Part shown: positions 42,069-50,668 of the stretch, one piece after another
Numbering within the stretch: position 1 is the stretch's first letter
Layout of the letters: the number at the start of each line of letters is the position of its first letter
Assembly (NCBI RefSeq): GCF_014843845.1
Contig: NZ_JHQS01000051.1
Span: forward strand, 124,001-188,000
Source of the DNA: Mesorhizobium amorphae
GTDB lineage: Bacteria; Pseudomonadota; Alphaproteobacteria; Rhizobiales; Rhizobiaceae
Direction of reading: 5' to 3'
Length of the DNA stretch: 64,000 nucleotides
Translations under genes and position numbers: made by a program
The notes under the pieces: model-generated
Told to the model about the DNA's origin: nothing
Databases searched by the model: none
Seen by the model: the letters and a program-made list of their open reading frames with translations, nothing else

Positions 42069-43091
42069 ATGCATGTCTCGCTCGACACAATGGTGGATAC
42101 TCTGAAGGCGGCGGCCGAATCGAGCCGGCTCCGCATTCTGGCACTCTTGTCGCGTGGCGACCTTACCGTTTCCGATCTTACCGAAATCCTCGGCCAGTCG
42201 CAGCCGCGCGTGTCGCGCCACCTCAAGCTGCTTTTGGAGGCCGGGCTGATCGGCCGTTACCAGGAGGGCTCCTGGGCCTTCTTCCGGCTCTCGGATACGG
42301 ATTCGGCCCGTGATTTTGTGATCAGGCTGATCTCAGGTATCCGCGGCGCCGATCCGCAGGTGGAGCGCGACCTCGAGCGGCTGGCGTCGGTCAAACGCAA
42401 GCGCCAGGACCGCGCCGCCGAGTACTTCTCCGAAAACGCCGCGAGCTGGGATCATATCCGCTCGCTGCATGTGCCGGATCGCGCCGTGGAAGCGGCGCTG
42501 CTGAAGCTTGTCGGCAAGCGGCCTTTCCAATCGATGCTCGACCTTGGCACCGGCACCGGGCGGCTGCTTGAAATCTTTTCACCGCTTTACCGGCGTGGCG
42601 TCGGCATCGACATGTCGCGCGAGATGCTGACCGTGGCGCGCGCCAATCTCGACAAGGCCGGCGTTTCGAATGCGCAGGTGCGGCAGGGCGATATCTTCGC
42701 GCCGCCGGTCGAGCGCGACGCTTTCGACCTCGTCACCATCCATCAGGTGCTGCACTATCTCGACGATCCGGCCCGCGCCATCCGCGAGGCGGCAAGGCTG
42801 CTGCGTCCGGCGGGGCGGCTGGTGATCGTCGATTTCGCGCCGCACACGCTGGAATTCCTGCGCGACCAGCATGCGCATGTCAGGCTCGGCTTTTCCGACC
42901 GGCAGATCGCCGAGTGGTTCGCCGAGGCAGGGCTCGCGCTCGAGGACAGCCAGGAGTTCGAACCGCGCGGCGCCAACGAGGCCAGGCTCACGGTCAAGCT
43001 GTGGCTCGGCCGCGACCGCCGCATGCTGATCGCCGATCCGTCCAACGACAGCCAACCCACCCAAGCGTACCCGATGGGGGAAATAGCCTGA
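42069..43091 (+). CDS. ArsR-family regulator fused to a SAM-dependent methyltransferase domain (SahR-like)
   Basis: The product is 340 residues. Residues about 5-95 are an ArsR winged helix with S-D-L-T-E-I-L-G-Q-S-Q-P-R-V-S-R-H-L near 37-54 and no metal-binding Cys cluster. Residues about 135-325 form a class I methyltransferase domain with L-D-L-G-T-G-T-G-R near 158-166. This fusion in front of metF is characteristic of the SahR-type regulators that sense S-adenosylhomocysteine and control the methionine cycle. It overlaps metF by one base (TGATG), and a perfect palindrome upstream is the likely autoregulatory operator. Confidence 0.82.
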   Translation: MHVSLDTMVDTLKAAAESSRLRILALLSRGDLTVSDLTEILGQSQPRVSRHLKLLLEAGLIGRYQEGSWAFFRLSDTDSARDFVIRLISGIRGADPQVERDLERLASVKRKRQDRAAEYFSENAASWDHIRSLHVPDRAVEAALLKLVGKRPFQSMLDLGTGTGRLLEIFSPLYRRGVGIDMSREMLTVARANLDKAGVSNAQVRQGDIFAPPVERDAFDLVTIHQVLHYLDDPARAIREAARLLRPAGRLVIVDFAPHTLEFLRDQHAHVRLGFSDRQIAEWFAEAGLALEDSQEFEPRGANEARLTVKLWLGRDRRMLIADPSNDSQPTQAYPMGEIA

Positions 43092-44008
43092 TGAACCAGT
43101 TCCGCTTTTCCCGCCGTCCCGATATTGGCGACAAGGTCAGGGTTTCGTTCGAGTTCTTCCCGCCGAAGACCGACGAGATGGAGGCTAGGCTGTGGGACAC
43201 CGTCACCCGGCTGGAACCGCTCAAGCCGAAGTTCGTCTCGGTGACCTACGGCGCCGGCGGCTCGACCCGTGAGCGCACCGCGCGCACGGTCAAGCGCATC
43301 CTCAATGAGACGACGCTGACGCCGGCGGCGCACATGACCTGCGTCGATGCGGCCCGCGATCAGGTCGATGCCGTTGTCAGGGAATTCGCCGATATGGGCG
43401 TCACCCGCTTCGTCGCTCTGCGCGGCGATCCGGCGGCAGGCGTCGGCACCGCCTACAGGCCGCATCCCGACGGCTACGCCAATGGCGCCGAACTGGTCGG
43501 GGCGCTGAAGGGGGCCGGCGATTTCGACATTTCGGTCTCCGCCTATCCGGAAAAACATCCGGAGAGCCCGGATTTCGCCACCGATTTCGACATGCTGAAG
43601 CGCAAGGCAGACAATGGCGCGATGCGGGCGATCACCCAGTTCTTCTTCGACAATGATCTCTACGAGCGCTATGTCGAGCGGGCGCGGCGGGCCGGCATCT
43701 ACATCCCGATCGTGCCGGGCATTCTGCCGGTGCACAATTTCACCCAGGTCGCGAATTTCTCGGCGCGCTGCGGTGCGCTGGTGCCGGCATGGCTGGCCGA
43801 GCGCTTCGACGGGCTGCAGAACGACCCGCAGACGCATGCGCTGGTGGCGTCCGCCGTGGCGGCCGAGCAGGTGCTCGACCTGGTCGAACGCGGCGTCAGC
43901 GATTTCCACTTCTACACCATGAACCGCGCCGACCTGGTGTTTGCGATCTGCCACATGATCGGCATCCGCTCGCATGAGGCGGAAGCTGCGGGATCGGCCG
44001 CAGCCTGA
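43091..44008 (+). CDS. metF: Methylenetetrahydrofolate reductase
   Basis: The product is 305 residues, a flavin-dependent beta/alpha barrel. V-S-F-E-F-F-P-P-K near 18-26 contains the Glu that donates a proton, V-T-Y-G-A-G-G-S-T-R near 52-61 binds FAD, L-R-G-D-P near 112-116 and Q-F-F-F-D near 179-183 complete the signature. It reduces 5,10-methylene-THF to 5-methyl-THF for methionine synthase. The ATG overlaps the stop of the regulator gene, so the two are translated together. A strong hairpin follows. Confidence 0.94.
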   Translation: MNQFRFSRRPDIGDKVRVSFEFFPPKTDEMEARLWDTVTRLEPLKPKFVSVTYGAGGSTRERTARTVKRILNETTLTPAAHMTCVDAARDQVDAVVREFADMGVTRFVALRGDPAAGVGTAYRPHPDGYANGAELVGALKGAGDFDISVSAYPEKHPESPDFATDFDMLKRKADNGAMRAITQFFFDNDLYERYVERARRAGIYIPIVPGILPVHNFTQVANFSARCGALVPAWLAERFDGLQNDPQTHALVASAVAAEQVLDLVERGVSDFHFYTMNRADLVFAICHMIGIRSHEAEAAGSAAA

Positions 44009-44031
44009 ATTTTGTCGCTACATGAAATGCA

Positions 44032-44057
44032 AGAGGCCGGGTAAAAACCCGGCCTCT
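44032..44057. terminator. Hairpin terminator downstream of metF
   Basis: AGAGGCCGGGT (44032-44042), AAAA, ACCCGGCCTCT (44047-44057): a perfect 11-bp stem with a tetraloop, 24 bases after the metF stop. No strong T-run follows on either strand. It also separates metF from the convergent small membrane peptide gene. Confidence 0.75.
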
Positions 44058-44102
44058 CGAAATTGGTTGACTATCAGCTGCTGTTTTCTTCCGCTCTGGC
44101 GG

Positions 44103-44189
44103 TTACGGAAGAACACCTATGATAAGGGCGCCGATGAATGCGAACGCTGCACAAATCATCAATGCGTTGATTGGCCTCGTCAGTCCCAT
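44103..44189 (-). CDS. Small single-pass membrane peptide, 28 residues
   Basis: A 29-codon frame from an ATG at 44189 to a TAA at 44103. AGGAGG (44197-44202 on the complementary strand) lies 7 bases upstream, one of the best ribosome binding sites in the window. The peptide opens M-G-L-T-R-P and continues as one hydrophobic stretch (about 7-27) rich in Ile, Ala, Leu and Gly, enough for one membrane helix with the basic residue on the cytoplasmic side. I recognise no family. It stands alone between the metF terminator and a 327-base gap. Confidence 0.6.
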   Translation of the reverse strand: MGLTRPINALMICAAFAFIGALIIGVLP

Positions 44190-44202
44190 GTCATAGCCTC
44201 CT

Positions 44203-44516
44203 CTTAAAGAGCTATGGCGAGAGTCTAGGGTCATTTGTGCCACAGGCAAGCGGAAAACGTGCTGCAATGCGACATGATTGTGGGTTTTGCGACCTGGCTT
44301 TCGCCGTTAGGCATTGAAACTCTTCGGCAAAAGCCGGCTCAAGGGTTGTGAATAAATTGTGGCGCGCCGGCGGCGGAAGCGAGGCATGGCAGCGCTACCG
44401 CGCCGGCCCGAAAATGGAATTCGACCTTGCTGCGCTGCTTTCGGTTCGGAAAGCAGGGTGCGGGAGTCAATCAAAGTGTTTAGATCGTCCCCTTGCGCGT
44501 CCAATTGAGGGCAGCA
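44203..44516. other. Gene-free gap upstream of the small membrane peptide
   Basis: About 310 bases between the small membrane peptide gene and the end of the convergent EamA gene. It must contain the promoter for the peptide gene but I cannot place it with confidence. A short open frame near 44348 on the plus strand has no usable ribosome binding site and no protein-like composition. I see no RNA gene or repeat here. Confidence 0.4.
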
Positions 44517-45434
44517 TCAACGTCGACCGAACAGGCGTCCATCTATCGTCACCAGCCCGAAGGCGATCAGCGCCATGCCGCCCATTTCGAACAGTTCAAG
44601 CCGTTCGCCGAGGAACAGGAAGCCGAGCAGCATGGCGCTGGCCGGCACGATTAGGGTGACCAGCGAAGCGTTGGTGGCGCCGGCCGAGGCGACGAGGTTG
44701 AAATAGAGGATGTAGGCGAAGGCGGTGGAAAGCAGTGCCAGCGCCAGCACTGCCGTCCAGACCGGCGGCGAAGCGGAGAACAGGCCGGCGGGACCATAGG
44801 TGATGAGCACGACCGGAATCATGATGACGGTCGAGGCCGTCAATTGCCCCGTGGCAACGATCGGCGAGGGCACGCCCTTGAAGCGGCGGGCGATCATCAG
44901 CGCGACGGCATAGGACAACGAGGCGCCGATCAGCGCGAACTTCGCCCAGACCGGACCGCCGAGCCCGGCAAGCAGGCCCGGGCCGATCATCACCGCCGTG
45001 CCGGCGATGCCGAGCGCAATGCCGGCAAGCTTGTTCCAGGACAGCTTTTCGTCTGATGTCAGCGCGTTGGCGAGGATCAGCGTCCAGAACGGCGTCGTTG
45101 AGTTGAGCACCGAGGCGAGGCCGGCGCCAAGCTCGGTCTGGCCGGCGAAGATCAGCGAGAAGGGAACGACATTGTTGGCAAGCGCCAGCAGGAAGAACAG
45201 GCCGGCATGCGGGAAGGCGAGGCGGAAGGAGGGGCCGCGCCAGCCGAGATAAAGCTGGAGTGCTGCCGCCGCGATGGCGACGCGAAACAGCACCAGCACC
45301 AGTGGGGCCAATTCCGACACGGCGATGCGGGCAAAGAAGAACGAACCGCCCCAGATGGCGCCGAGCAGCAGAAGCTGACCCCAGTCCTTGAGCACCATCG
45401 GTCCGCGCGCCGTGGCGGTTGCGGCTGTCGCCAT
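44517..45434 (-). CDS. EamA/DMT-superfamily transporter
   Basis: The product is 305 residues with ten predicted membrane helices in two EamA repeats (about 18-145 and 160-300). The first opens L-L-L-G-A-I-W-G-G-S-F-F-F-A-R-I near 22-37 and the second carries F-A-L-I-G-A-S-L-S-Y-A-V-A near 166-178. Family members export metabolites or amino acids; the cargo is unknown. It appears monocistronic and is divergent from the ornithine decarboxylase gene, with tandem TGATCA repeats in the shared upstream region. Confidence 0.87.
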   Translation of the reverse strand: MATAATATARGPMVLKDWGQLLLLGAIWGGSFFFARIAVSELAPLVLVLFRVAIAAAALQLYLGWRGPSFRLAFPHAGLFFLLALANNVVPFSLIFAGQTELGAGLASVLNSTTPFWTLILANALTSDEKLSWNKLAGIALGIAGTAVMIGPGLLAGLGGPVWAKFALIGASLSYAVALMIARRFKGVPSPIVATGQLTASTVIMIPVVLITYGPAGLFSASPPVWTAVLALALLSTAFAYILYFNLVASAGATNASLVTLIVPASAMLLGFLFLGERLELFEMGGMALIAFGLVTIDGRLFGRR

Positions 45435-45478
45435 GTGAATGTCCTCCCAGGACGCCGGATGCCAAGCCTGCCATGCAA

Positions 45479-45521
45479 GTGATCAAGTCGGGCATGTGAT
45501 CAAGTCGGGCATGTGATCAAG
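45479..45521. repeat. 17-bp tandem repeat containing TGATCA
   Basis: GTGATCAAGTCGGGCAT occurs at 45479-45495 and 45496-45512, then a partial third copy GTGATCAAG at 45513-45521. The palindrome TGATCA thus recurs three times with an exact 17-base period in the divergent region between the EamA gene and the decarboxylase gene. It may be a local duplication or a set of regulator half-sites. Confidence 0.75.
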
Positions 45522-45686
45522 CCATATCCGCTCCCGCGGCAAGGGCCACCCGAAACCCGATCGATGGCGTAGCATCGCTCGGAATCCCCGTAGCGCCGTA
45601 CCGCCAGAGGTGCGAGACACAGAATTGTTTTTTTTAGCCGCTAGCTTGGATTAATTGTGCGCAGCCAAGGTTCAGGGGATTCGTCC

Positions 45687-46907
45687 ATGCAGCGATTCGA
45701 AAATGCCCGCGAGGCAGCGCTGGCGCTTCGCCCGGACGACCCGGTCTATTGCTTTCGGCCGGAGGTCTTGAAGGCCGATGCCCGACAGTTCATGGGTATG
45801 TTCCCCGGCAGGACCGCCTATGCGGTCAAGACCAATGGCGAGCAGATCGTGCTGAAGGCGCTGGTCGAAGCCGGCGTCACCGCTTTCGATGTCGCTTCGC
45901 CGGGCGAGTTCGCCGCCGTGCGCGCCGTCTCGCCCGATGCCGAGATGCTCTACATGCATCCGGTCAAGGCGCAGTCGGATATCAAGCTGGCGCTGGAAAA
46001 GTACGGCATCCGCGTCATCTCGCTCGATCACGAGGACGAGATCACCAAGCTGACGCGGGTGGTGCGGGCGCTCGACATCGACCCGGGCGCCATCACCGTG
46101 TTCGTGCGCATGCAGACGAAAGGGTCGGCGGCCTACGAACTGTCGAAGAAATTCGGCGCGGGCCCGGCCTATGCTGTCGAACTCGCCGAGCGGCTCAACC
46201 GCACCGGCTACAAGGTCGGCCTCTGCTTCCACGTCGGCAGCCAGATCGAGGATCCCGACACCTATGAGCGGGCGCTGGCCTCGGCCGACTGGGTGCGCAA
46301 CCGCGTCTCTTTCGACATTGCCGGCCTCGATGTCGGCGGCGGCTTTCCGGCCGAATACGGCCACGATCCCAACCGCAAACAGATCGAGATGCCGTCGCTG
46401 GGCCAGATCATGTCGCGGCTTTCCGGCGACCTGAAGGAATATCAGTTCGACCAGATCCCGCTGGTGGCGGAGCCCGGCCGCGTGATCGTGGCGCGTTGCC
46501 TGTCGCTGATCGTGCGCGTGCTGCTGCGCAAGGGCAAGCGGCTCTACATCAATGACGGCATCTGGGCGTCGCTGTCCGATTCATGGACCGGTAAGATCAC
46601 GCTGCCGGCGCGCTTCATTCCCGACCCGGCGATCCGCTCGCGCAATGGCGAGGAAAAGAACATCGTGCCGTTCAAGGTGTGCGGCGCGACCTGCGATTCC
46701 GTCGACATCCTGTCCAGACCGTTCTGGCTGCCGGAAACGGTCGACACCGGCGACTGGATCGAGATCGGCCATATCGGCGCCTATTCGCTGTCGCTCAGGA
46801 CCCGCTTCAACGGCTTCTACCCCGACACCTTCGTCGAGGTGACGACGCCGTTCGACGAAGGCGATGCGCCGGAGGGATTTGCGAGCCTGGAGACAATGGC
46901 GGATTAG
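45687..46907 (+). CDS. Ornithine/lysine decarboxylase, alanine-racemase-fold PLP enzyme
   Basis: The product is 406 residues from the ATG at 45687 (AGGGGA upstream). It is a fold III decarboxylase: A-Y-A-V-K-T-N at 44-50 holds the PLP Lys48, F-H-V-G-S-Q near 185-190, G-G-G-F-P near 226-230, and the catalytic Cys lies in V-C-G-A-T-C-D-S-V-D near 340-349. The length and motifs fit alphaproteobacterial ornithine/lysine decarboxylases rather than diaminopimelate decarboxylase. It would make putrescine (or cadaverine). No other polyamine gene is adjacent. Confidence 0.86.
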   Translation: MQRFENAREAALALRPDDPVYCFRPEVLKADARQFMGMFPGRTAYAVKTNGEQIVLKALVEAGVTAFDVASPGEFAAVRAVSPDAEMLYMHPVKAQSDIKLALEKYGIRVISLDHEDEITKLTRVVRALDIDPGAITVFVRMQTKGSAAYELSKKFGAGPAYAVELAERLNRTGYKVGLCFHVGSQIEDPDTYERALASADWVRNRVSFDIAGLDVGGGFPAEYGHDPNRKQIEMPSLGQIMSRLSGDLKEYQFDQIPLVAEPGRVIVARCLSLIVRVLLRKGKRLYINDGIWASLSDSWTGKITLPARFIPDPAIRSRNGEEKNIVPFKVCGATCDSVDILSRPFWLPETVDTGDWIEIGHIGAYSLSLRTRFNGFYPDTFVEVTTPFDEGDAPEGFASLETMAD

Positions 46908-46911
46908 GGAT

Positions 46912-46942
46912 TCTTCCTTCTTCCACAAGGGAAGAAGGAAGA
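46912..46942. terminator. Long perfect hairpin between convergent genes
   Basis: TCTTCCTTCTTCC (46912-46924) and GGAAGAAGGAAGA (46930-46942) form a perfect 13-bp stem with a 5-base loop, centred between the decarboxylase stop and the convergent transglycosylase stop. It has a striking purine/pyrimidine strand bias and likely ends both transcripts. Confidence 0.7.
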
Positions 46943-46946
46943 GGCG

Positions 46947-48125
46947 CTAAAGCCTTGCCAGCAGATCCGGCGTCGGCCAGCCATCCACGGGCAATCCAAG
47001 GCGCATTTGTTCCTTGCGGATGGCTTCGCGGGTGTTCGTACCCAGGATGCCGTCGACCGTGCCGACGTCGTAGCCTCTGGCTTCGAGCTTTGTCTGCAAC
47101 GCCTTCATCTGGTCGCCGCTGAGACCGGATTCAGGGGTGCGTGGGTCGAATTGCGGCGCGCCGGCGAGCCGCGCGGCGAGGCTTGCCGCGGTCAGCGCAT
47201 AGGTGAAGGACTGGTTCCACTCGAGATAGACGTCGAAATTGTCGTAGGCGAGGAAGGCCGGTCCCTTGCGACCCATCGGCAGGGCCAGCCCCGCCTTCAG
47301 GCCGTTGTCGATAAGCGGCGTGCCGTTCGGATTGGTGACACCCCATTGAGCCCATTGCGACAGCGGCAGCTTGTTGGTGCGGCCGGTCTGGTCCCACGGC
47401 ATGTCGTCGGGCACGCGCACTTCCTCGATCCAGGGCTGGTCGCGTTTCCAGTCGCGCGACAGGATCTTGTTGGCTGTGGTCATGATCACGTCCGGCACGC
47501 TGCCGCGCAGGTCGACGATGCCGTCGCCGTCGCCATCGACGCCACGCGTGAGATAGTCGGAAGGCAGGATCTGCGTCTGGCCGATCTCGCCCGCCCAGGC
47601 GCCGGTGAGGTCGGCCGGCACGACCCCGCGGTCGATCAGCGTCAGCAACGGCACCAGTTGGGGCCGGAAAAGCTCCGGCCGGCGGCAATCATGCGCGAGC
47701 GTGACCAGTGCGCTCAACGTGTGGAAGTCGCCCTGTACCGCGCCGAAATCGGTCTCCAGCGCCCAGAAGGCGGCGATGACCGGTGCCTGGACGCCGAACT
47801 GCTGGTCGGCGCGGGCAAACACGTCGGCGTATTTCTTGAGGTTGGCGGCGCCTTGCTTCAGCCGATAGGCCGAGATCATGCGGTTCGAAAACTGGATGAA
47901 GGTCTGGGAAAACACACCCTGGGCACGATCGCGCGCCAGCACCTTGTCGTCGATGCGGGCAGATTCCAGCGCATCAAGGCCGTGAGCGCCGACGCCGGCC
48001 GCCTTGGCTTCGGTCGCCACGCCCTGCTTCCATGCCTCGAAATCGCCGCCGCATTCCTGCGCTGCCGCCGGCAACGCCGTGGCGAACAGGATGAGCGCCG
48101 CGAGGGCCTTGGAACGCAATCGCAT
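46947..48125 (-). CDS. Lytic murein transglycosylase (MltB family) with peptidoglycan-binding domain
   Basis: The product is 392 residues with a Sec signal (about 1-22, ending A-A-A). The SLT_2/MltB catalytic domain (about 30-320) shows the catalytic Glu in F-W-A-L-E-T-D-F-G-A near 125-134 and W-A-G-E-I-G-Q-T-Q-I-L-P-S-D near 181-194. A PG_binding_1 domain closes the protein (about 330-390, including G-Y-D-V-G-T-V-D-G-I-L-G). It cuts glycan strands in the periplasm. There is no lipobox, so it should be soluble, unlike E. coli MltB. Confidence 0.9.
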   Translation of the reverse strand: MRLRSKALAALILFATALPAAAQECGGDFEAWKQGVATEAKAAGVGAHGLDALESARIDDKVLARDRAQGVFSQTFIQFSNRMISAYRLKQGAANLKKYADVFARADQQFGVQAPVIAAFWALETDFGAVQGDFHTLSALVTLAHDCRRPELFRPQLVPLLTLIDRGVVPADLTGAWAGEIGQTQILPSDYLTRGVDGDGDGIVDLRGSVPDVIMTTANKILSRDWKRDQPWIEEVRVPDDMPWDQTGRTNKLPLSQWAQWGVTNPNGTPLIDNGLKAGLALPMGRKGPAFLAYDNFDVYLEWNQSFTYALTAASLAARLAGAPQFDPRTPESGLSGDQMKALQTKLEARGYDVGTVDGILGTNTREAIRKEQMRLGLPVDGWPTPDLLARL

Positions 48126-48255
48126 CAGCTTCCTTCCGAAACCAGGTGCCAGAGCGTCCTTTGCGCGTCTATTGCGAACGCGCGGCGCTCTGGATTATCA
48201 GCGGGTGCAAACAATCGCCGCCGGCTGTGTCGAAAAGCAGGCGCGGGCCCCGGTG

Positions 48256-49056
48256 TCAACGGGTGTTCTGCCGCAGCCACTTGTTCCAGGCGGCTTCGGA
48301 GCCGTTGAAGACGTTGATATCGGATTTGCCGGTCATCCCGGGAACGATACCGGTGCCGGTGTACTGCCAGAAGGTGAAGGGATGGCTGCCGTACTTCTGA
48401 CGCGGATGGCCGGCGACCGAGCGCAGCCAATAGGGGTAGCCGCGGAAGGTCGACAGGCCGTTGTCGTCGAAGAAGTCGACCGAGGTGTAGATGATCGGCT
48501 TCTTGCCGTAGTGCCGCTCGACGATTTCAAGGAAAGTGCTCATCTCCGCGCGCACCGTCGGTGCGTTCGGGCGCAGCCTGCAGGTCGGCGATTTCGGGTT
48601 CCATTCCATGTCCAGCACCGGCGGCATGGCCGAGCGGTCGACAGGCACGTTGGCGATGAACCAGCGCGCCTGCGTGGCGGCGGGCGTGCAGAAATAGAAG
48701 AAATGATAGGCGGCTCGCGGAACTCCAGCGGCTTTGGTGCGGCTCCAGTGTTCGTTGAAATACTCGTCGAAGCGGTCGCCGCCCTCGGTCGCCTTGATGA
48801 AGGCGAAGGAAATACCGCTCGCCTTGGCAGCCGGCCAGTCGACCGAGGTCTGGTATTTGGAGACATCGGTGCCGTGAACGGCATAATTCCAAGGCGCGCC
48901 GCTGTCCCATTCGTGCGGCTTGGAATCCTCGAAACGCGGTGCACGCACCGCGATTGTCGGGTTGCTGGACGAGGATGGCGACAGCGGCGAGAGATCGTCC
49001 ACGGTCGAGCAGGCGCCCAACAGCGTCAGCATGACGAGAGCCGCGAGACGGCGCAT
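48256..49056 (-). CDS. Glycoside hydrolase family 25 (lysozyme-like) lipoprotein
   Basis: The product is 266 residues with a lipobox L-L-G-A-C at 12-16, so it is probably membrane-anchored in the envelope. The GH25 barrel begins H-G-T-D-V-S-K-Y-Q near 61-69 and has the catalytic acidic pair in V-L-D-M-E-W near 147-152, with W-Q-Y-T-G-T-G near 230-236. GH25 enzymes are muramidases that cleave between MurNAc and GlcNAc. It follows no operon partner on its strand within 130 bases of the MltB-like gene downstream. Confidence 0.88.
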   Translation of the reverse strand: MRRLAALVMLTLLGACSTVDDLSPLSPSSSSNPTIAVRAPRFEDSKPHEWDSGAPWNYAVHGTDVSKYQTSVDWPAAKASGISFAFIKATEGGDRFDEYFNEHWSRTKAAGVPRAAYHFFYFCTPAATQARWFIANVPVDRSAMPPVLDMEWNPKSPTCRLRPNAPTVRAEMSTFLEIVERHYGKKPIIYTSVDFFDDNGLSTFRGYPYWLRSVAGHPRQKYGSHPFTFWQYTGTGIVPGMTGKSDINVFNGSEAAWNKWLRQNTR

Positions 49057-49288
49057 CTCTCTACTCCTGAGCCGGGTTCAGCCGGCCGCTGATGGGTCGT
49101 TTCTGCTGGTGCCCCTCGATCTGGCCCCGCCGGACGATCACCCCACAGGATCGCCCGCCTTCCTCATGTGATCGCCGAACATGGTTGATATCAGGTTGAC
49201 GGCGCTCGACAAGAACAGAGATTTTGCCGAAGCAATGTCGGCAAATCGATGACATAAATCGAACGCGAAGCACCGGGGGATGGAAAAG

Positions 49289-50668
49289 ATGCGGATCGTC
49301 GTCAAGATCGTCAAATGGCTGCTCGGCCTGGTCGTGCTGGCGATAGCCGCGCTGTTTGCCTGGCTCTATATCGCGCCGCCGGAACTGATCCGCGTCGGTT
49401 CGGGCTATTCGGCCAAGATCGTCTGCTCGAACGTCTTCATTGCCGGGCGCGACGCCAATGAAGTGCTCGCCGTCGACGTGCAGGCGCCGGGCCATCCGCT
49501 GCTCAGGCTGATGAAGGTGCAGGTCGACAAGGAACGCGGGATGGTTTCGGCAGGCTTGTTCGGCGTGCTCGGCAGAAGTGTTGCCGTCGCGCGCGACGGG
49601 CTGGGCTGTGCTTCGGTTCCGGATGGCAATACCGGCAAGGCGAGGCAGACGGTGACCTATGCCGAGCCCGCCGCCGCCAGGCAGGATGCGCTGTGGCCGG
49701 AAGGCGAACGGGTCGACGCCTCGCAGGCACCGGAGATCGCCAAGATCCTCGACGACGCGGCCATGGCGGGCACCGGCATGCGGGCGGTGGTGGTGGTGAA
49801 GAACGGCCATATCGTCGGCGAGCGCTATGGCGACGGCTTTTCGCCAAAGACGCCGCTGCTCGGCTGGTCGATGACCAAGACGGTGAACGCGGCGATCGTC
49901 GGCACGCTGGTCAAGGACGGCAAGATGGCGGTGACCAATCAGGGGCTGTTCGGGCCATGGAAGGCCGATGGCCGCGCCGCCATCAGTCTCGCCGACATGA
50001 TGGCGATGTCGAGCGGGCTGGAGTTCAACGAGGACTATGGCGACGTCGCCGACGTCACACGCATGCTCTATCTCGAGCCCGATATGGCGGGGTTCGCCGA
50101 ATCGAAGCCGCTCACCGGCAAGGTCGGCAAGGTGTTTTCCTATTCGAGCGGCACGGCTGTGATGCTGTCGCGGCTCTGGCAGGACGCCATCGGCGACAAG
50201 GACAAGGCACTGACCTGGCCGCGGACGGCGCTGTTCGAGCCGCTCGGCATGCACAGCGCCGTGCTCGAAACCGACGAGCAGGGCACTTTCGTCGGCTCGT
50301 CCTACCTCTACGCCACGGCGCATGATTGGGCACGCTTCGGCCAGTTCCTGCTGCAAGGCGGGGTCTGGAACGGCAATGAGATCCTGCCGGCCGGTTTCGT
50401 CGACTGGATGCGGGAACCTGCATCGGCCTCGAAAGTCTATGGCAGGGGCCAGGTGTGGATCGAGGCACCGGGCGACGAGGAAAACCCCGGCGCCGGCGTC
50501 GCTGCCGGTCTGCCCAAGGATACCTACTGGATGGAAGGGCATGACGGCCAAACGGTCGCCATCATTCCGTCAGAGCAGTTGGTGGTGGTGCGGCTCGGGC
50601 TGACGCCTGCGAAGCTCAACTACCGGCCGCAGGCGATGCTGGCGGCGCTGGTCAAGGCGCTGCATTAG
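49289..50668 (+). CDS. Membrane-anchored serine hydrolase (beta-lactamase class C/PBP4* family)
   Basis: About 459 residues from the ATG at 49289 (GGGGGA ribosome binding site); 49280 is a possible earlier start. One membrane helix lies near 8-28 with the rest in the periplasm. The beta-lactamase-like domain has the nucleophile motif S-M-T-K near 194-197 and Y-S-S near 287-289 in place of YxN. Members act as esterases, peptidases or lactamases; nothing here indicates antibiotic resistance. Its stop overlaps the stop of the convergent btaB gene. Confidence 0.82.
   Translation: MRIVVKIVKWLLGLVVLAIAALFAWLYIAPPELIRVGSGYSAKIVCSNVFIAGRDANEVLAVDVQAPGHPLLRLMKVQVDKERGMVSAGLFGVLGRSVAVARDGLGCASVPDGNTGKARQTVTYAEPAAARQDALWPEGERVDASQAPEIAKILDDAAMAGTGMRAVVVVKNGHIVGERYGDGFSPKTPLLGWSMTKTVNAAIVGTLVKDGKMAVTNQGLFGPWKADGRAAISLADMMAMSSGLEFNEDYGDVADVTRMLYLEPDMAGFAESKPLTGKVGKVFSYSSGTAVMLSRLWQDAIGDKDKALTWPRTALFEPLGMHSAVLETDEQGTFVGSSYLYATAHDWARFGQFLLQGGVWNGNEILPAGFVDWMREPASASKVYGRGQVWIEAPGDEENPGAGVAAGLPKDTYWMEGHDGQTVAIIPSEQLVVVRLGLTPAKLNYRPQAMLAALVKALH

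Noticed and set aside
44348..44659. Plus-strand frame of 103 codons near the EamA gene
   Set aside because: No ribosome binding site, Arg/Gly/Pro-rich composition and overlap with the end of the EamA gene.
49289..50668. Antibiotic-resistance beta-lactamase
   Set aside because: The fold has the SxxK motif, but a membrane anchor, a Y-S-S in place of YxN and no regulator indicate a generic serine hydrolase rather than a resistance enzyme.
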